9,567 nucleotides of DNA from CAYSBK01 sp964429265 (lineage in GTDB: Bacteria; Planctomycetota; Phycisphaerae; Sedimentisphaerales; Anaerobacaceae): contig CAYSBK010000089.1 in NCBI GenBank assembly GCA_964429265.1, positions 1 to 9,567 on the forward strand. Reading direction: 5' to 3'. Below the pieces are notes generated by a model, which was not told the DNA's origin, did not search any database, and saw only the letters and a program-made list of their open reading frames with translations. Shown here piece by piece: positions 6,647-9,567 of this stretch. Made by a program: the position numbers and the translations under genes. How positions within the stretch are numbered: the first letter of the stretch is position 1; the number at the start of each line of letters is the position of its first letter.

Positions 6647-7093
6647 TCACTTTATGAACCGTATGCTCAGCGGGTACCGGTAGTGGACGCCCTCGTTTGC
6701 TTTTACGGCGGCAATCAGCAACAGCACAATGTCGGTGATAATCACCGCAGGAAGCAACAGCAGCCCGATCAAGACAAGGATCAAAACCAAGCTGACCACC
6801 GCGCATATCGCCATCGTAATCTGGAAGTTGACCGCTTCTTTGCCCTGCTCGTCCACGAACGGGGACTCATCCTTCTTCAGTTGCCATATTATCAACGGCC
6901 CAATGATCGAGCCGAACAGGGGAATGATCGGCAGCAAGCCCGCCAGCCCGGCCAGGTGGCAGAACATCGCCCACGTCCGGGCATCCTTGCTGAGCTGTTC
7001 GGGCGGCTCAGGCTGCTGCGGCTGGGCTGCCGGCTGGACGGGGCCGCTTTGACGGCCCTGCTGCTGCGACGGCGTTTCTGCATTTTCCGGCAT
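6647..7093 (-). CDS. DUF4870 / Tic20-like small membrane protein
   Basis: A 148-residue inner-membrane protein of unknown function. Residues 1-35 are Pro/Gln-rich and likely disordered in the cytoplasm. The conserved core begins at DARTWAMFCHLAGLAGL (38-53), continues through a hydrophobic PIIPLFGSIIGPLIIWQL segment, then the hallmark KKDESPFVDEQGKEAVNFQ (73-91), a long hydrophobic segment at about 92-128, and the closing ANEGVHYRYPLSIRFIK. This pattern is characteristic of DUF4870, which is grouped with Tic20-like proteins; the role of bacterial members is not established. The start is firm: GGGAGG lies six bases upstream of the ATG. The sulfatase C start lies 44 bp downstream, consistent with co-transcription, although the family is widespread and not tied to sulfatases. 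Confidence 0.9.
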   Translation of the reverse strand: MPENAETPSQQQGRQSGPVQPAAQPQQPEPPEQLSKDARTWAMFCHLAGLAGLLPIIPLFGSIIGPLIIWQLKKDESPFVDEQGKEAVNFQITMAICAVVSLVLILVLIGLLLLPAVIITDIVLLLIAAVKANEGVHYRYPLSIRFIK

Positions 7094-7131
7094 AAGGCAC
7101 CTCCCTTCTATAACATTCTCGGACGGCCCGT

Positions 7132-7164
7132 GCGGACCAGACCGTTTCTAACCGAACGGTCCGC
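7132..7164 (-). promoter_or_regulatory. Overlapping inverted repeats upstream of the DUF4870-sulfatase unit
   Basis: The 119-bp spacer after ftsK contains a perfect 7-bp dyad, GCGGACC (7132-7138) with GGTCCGC (7158-7164). A second 7-bp dyad, GACCGTT (7140-7146) with AACGGTC (7155-7161), overlaps it. Both use bases 7158-7161, so as RNA hairpins they are mutually exclusive. As DNA, either could be a regulator's operator for the downstream genes. No U-tract follows on the minus strand, so a simple terminator for ftsK is unlikely. I found no convincing -35/-10 pair in this spacer. Confidence 0.4.
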
Positions 7165-7212
7165 CGATGGCAACAGGAAAATCCTCCGCGGGAAAGGTGA
7201 TCGGCTCGGCCT

Positions 7213-9567
7213 TTAATCCTGCTCGTCAACGGCCGCATAGTGATACTCACCCTCGGCCGAGGGCTGACCGGCGGCGCTGGCTGAACCGGCCGGTTCCGGC
7301 CGCTTCTCAGCCTCGCCGGCGCTTTCGTAGTCGGCGCTGTCGGCCTGCAGCTGCTGCTTGATCTGCTCGTACTGCTCGGCGGTTATCATCACCTCCCTTG
7401 CCTGGCTGCCCTTGTACTCGCCGAGCACTCCAATAGCCGCCATCATCTCTATCATCCGAGAGGCACGGGCATAGCCGATATTCAGTCGCCGCTGCAAAAG
7501 CGAGACGCTGCCTCGCTTGGTTTCCAGCACGATTCGCACCGCCTCGTCGAACAACTCGTCCTTGCCGAACTCCGACGTATCGATCCTGTTCAACTGCCTA
7601 AGCTCCGGATGGAACTGCGGCTGGGCTATCTCCTTGAGATAACGCACGATTCGCTTGACCTCGCTTTCATCGACGAACGTACCCTGGGCCCTGATAAGCT
7701 CGCTGGTACCGGGCTTCAGGAACAGCATATCTCCCTGTCCCAGCAGCGTCTCGGCGCCGTTCTGGTCGAGAATGATTCTGCTGTCCATCCGGGCGGCCAC
7801 CCGAAAGCCGATGCGCGTCGGCATATTGGACTTTATCAGGCCGGTCACCACCGTCGCCTGCGGCCTCTGCGTGGCAAGGATGATATGAATGCCGATGGCC
7901 CGGCTTTTCTGTGCCAGCCGAACGATGTATGCTTCAATCTCCTTCGGGGCGGTCATCATCAGGTCCGCAAGCTCGTCGATGATGATGACGATATAGGGCA
8001 TCTTCTTTGGTATCTTGGCTGCCTCTTCTTCGCTGGCGGGGTTGAATCGCTCCATTATCTCCTCGGTGCCGAGGCGGTTGTACTCGGCGATATTCTTTAC
8101 GCGTGCCTCGGCCAGCAGCGCGTAGCGCTCGTCCATTTTCTCCGTGGCCCAGCACAAAATCTGCACCGCCCGCTTGGTCTCCGTGACGATGGGGCACATA
8201 ATGTGCGGTATCGTATTGAACGCGGTCATCTCGACCATCTTGGGGTCGATCAGGATCATCTTGACCTCGTCGGGTCGGCGCGTCAACAGTATCCCCGTTA
8301 TGATGCTGTTTATGCAGACGCTCTTGCCGGAGCCCGTTGTGCCGGCGATCAGCAGATGGGGCATTTCGGCAAGGTCCGACACCAGCGCCTCCCCGGCCGA
8401 ATCCTTGCCGAGAAACAGAGGTATCTGCATAGACCCCGGCCTGGTGCCCGCAAGCTGGATTATGTCCTTCATCCGGACCTTTTCTTTCTCGGTGTTGGGA
8501 ACCTCGATGCCTATGGTGTGCTTGCCCGGCAGCGGCGCTACCACCCGCACGGCGCCGGCGCCCAGCGCGCGAGCCATATCGTTGGCAAGGTTGGTTATCT
8601 GGCTGACCTTCACACCCGCGGCCAGGGCAAGCTCGAACATAGTTATCACCGGGCCGGTCTCGGCCTGTACGACCTTGGCGCTTATGTTGAACTCCCCGAG
8701 AAGTCTCTCCAGCGCGGCGGCCTTCGATTTTACAACCTTCTCCTGCACCGCCGCAAAGCCGTGCTCCGGTTCGGCCAGCAGCTCAAGAGACGGCAGGCGG
8801 TAGCCATCATAGCCGCCTTCGCCTTCGCGCGACGCATCCGTTCGTGTTGCGCCGGCAGCCGTGATTGCGGCGTTTCTGCCGGCTGGTACGGCCGGGACCT
8901 GCTTTATCGTTATTGAAGGTTTGTTTTCAGAGCCGGCACCGGCTTCTGCGGTACGGCGGCTTTCAGCAACGGGGGTGGACTGTGCGGCCATTCTTTCAAG
9001 CGTCAGGTCGCCGGCGATAGCACGACTCTGCGCTGCCGGCTGTGGCTTCTGCTGAGCGCTTAGCTTACGCCAGATCTCCGACAACACCTCGGAACGTTCC
9101 TTCGCCGCCGCCCAGGCCGGCGCCGTAATACCCAACATCTTTCTGAAGGCGCGGCCCAACTGTCTCAATACCAGCAGCACTGCGCTATCGGCAAGCAGCA
9201 CCAGCCCGACCGTCCAGATCGCCGCCATAAGAATCAGCGACCCGAGCGGCCCGAAATTCCTTGCCAGCAGATGCGACACGGCCACACCAAGCACTCCGCC
9301 GGAGCCTATGGGAAACTCGAACCTCTGGTGCGGCCAGAGCCGGTAGAAGCTTGCCGAGGCCGCGATTGTCACCAGGGCGATTCCCATCGCCCGAAAGACA
9401 CCCTGGCCGATGACACGGCCGGCCAGCTTTGAGGCCACGATGCAGATGCCCGAAGCAAGCGCCAGCATCACGCCCGGGCCGAGGTAGTACAGCAGGTAAT
9501 ACGCGCAAAATGCGCCGACAGGTCCGCAGAGATTGCGGCTTGGCTGGTTGTGGGGATACACGTATGG
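7213..9567 (-). CDS. ftsK: DNA translocase FtsK, 5' end beyond window edge
   Basis: FtsK/SpoIIIE is a septum-anchored hexameric ATPase that pumps chromosomal DNA during division. The reading frame is open to base 9567; a GTG at 9561 could be taken as a start, but the sequence there (PYVYPHNQPSRNLCGPVGA) aligns with the loop after the first membrane helix of FtsK proteins, so the true start and that helix lie outside. Numbering from 9561: membrane helices at about 11-45, 56-76 and 88-132; a low-complexity linker at about 145-255; the alpha/beta motor with Walker A GTTGSGKS (407-414), LIDPKMVEM, Walker B YIVIIIDELAD (D529-E530) and ILATQRP; and a winged-helix gamma domain (about 668-727, with RGSVSLLQRRLNIGYARASRMIE) that reads polar DNA sites. 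A Pro/Ala/Glu-rich tail of about 50 residues follows, unusual after gamma. Stop is TAA. Confidence 0.96.
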   Translation of the reverse strand, partial: PYVYPHNQPSRNLCGPVGAFCAYYLLYYLGPGVMLALASGICIVASKLAGRVIGQGVFRAMGIALVTIAASASFYRLWPHQRFEFPIGSGGVLGVAVSHLLARNFGPLGSLILMAAIWTVGLVLLADSAVLLVLRQLGRAFRKMLGITAPAWAAAKERSEVLSEIWRKLSAQQKPQPAAQSRAIAGDLTLERMAAQSTPVAESRRTAEAGAGSENKPSITIKQVPAVPAGRNAAITAAGATRTDASREGEGGYDGYRLPSLELLAEPEHGFAAVQEKVVKSKAAALERLLGEFNISAKVVQAETGPVITMFELALAAGVKVSQITNLANDMARALGAGAVRVVAPLPGKHTIGIEVPNTEKEKVRMKDIIQLAGTRPGSMQIPLFLGKDSAGEALVSDLAEMPHLLIAGTTGSGKSVCINSIITGILLTRRPDEVKMILIDPKMVEMTAFNTIPHIMCPIVTETKRAVQILCWATEKMDERYALLAEARVKNIAEYNRLGTEEIMERFNPASEEEAAKIPKKMPYIVIIIDELADLMMTAPKEIEAYIVRLAQKSRAIGIHIILATQRPQATVVTGLIKSNMPTRIGFRVAARMDSRIILDQNGAETLLGQGDMLFLKPGTSELIRAQGTFVDESEVKRIVRYLKEIAQPQFHPELRQLNRIDTSEFGKDELFDEAVRIVLETKRGSVSLLQRRLNIGYARASRMIEMMAAIGVLGEYKGSQAREVMITAEQYEQIKQQLQADSADYESAGEAEKRPEPAGSASAAGQPSAEGEYHYAAVDEQD

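Noticed and set aside
6603..6806. N-terminal extension of sulfatase C from the in-frame ATG at 6806
   Set aside because: It overlaps the DUF4870 coding sequence, has no export signal at its front, and a good ribosome site precedes the later ATG directly before the Tat motif.
7609..8916. Plus-strand open frame of 435 codons opposite the ftsK motor domain
   Set aside because: It lies entirely over a well-conserved ATPase on the other strand, and its product has no family features.
9559..9561. GTG at 9561 as the true start of ftsK
   Set aside because: The frame is open to the window edge, and the sequence beginning there matches the region after the first membrane helix of FtsK proteins, so it is probably an internal valine codon.

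Overview
The window is a gene-dense, GC-rich bacterial chromosome segment in which every convincing gene lies on the minus strand, so transcription runs from the right edge to the left edge. Gene content points to a Planctomycetota bacterium, most likely of the Phycisphaerae/Sedimentisphaerales type. Several Tat-exported sulfatases with RREFL-type signals, one of them carrying a chitobiase-type C-terminal appendage, sit next to ordinary housekeeping genes, and the FtsK N-terminus looks planctomycete-like. This assignment is inferred from protein style, not from a marker gene.

In transcription order the layout is: (1) ftsK, a DNA translocase, cut at its 5' end by the right edge; (2) a 119-bp spacer with overlapping inverted repeats; (3) a small DUF4870/Tic20-like membrane protein; (4) three sulfatase genes with 29-52 bp spacers, which I call C, B and A; (5) a 131-bp spacer with a long-loop inverted repeat and a good promoter candidate abutting the next start codon; (6) smpB; (7) a 158-bp spacer holding a copy of what looks like a dispersed CATTCTGAG...CGAAGAA repeat; (8) a DUF1844 protein; (9) trpC, whose last residues are cut off by the left edge.

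The accessory part is the sulfatase block (about 1983-6602), probably one transcription unit with the DUF4870 gene. All three enzymes have a twin-arginine signal and an intact C-x-P-S/T-R formylglycine site. A and B are diverged tandem paralogs, each with a lipobox-like cysteine at residue 27. C is a different subfamily resembling heparan N-sulfatase, lacks that cysteine, and ends in a chitobiase C-terminal-like beta domain. Together they suggest removal of several sulfate ester or N-sulfate groups from a host or algal polysaccharide outside the cytoplasm. No glycoside hydrolase, polysaccharide lyase, transporter, regulator or formylglycine-generating enzyme is in the window, so those functions must be encoded elsewhere. 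I saw no tRNA, rRNA, CRISPR, transposase or phage gene, and no clearly new defence or signalling system. The less expected signals are in the spacers: a possible leaderless smpB promoter, the dispersed repeat and the overlapping dyads.
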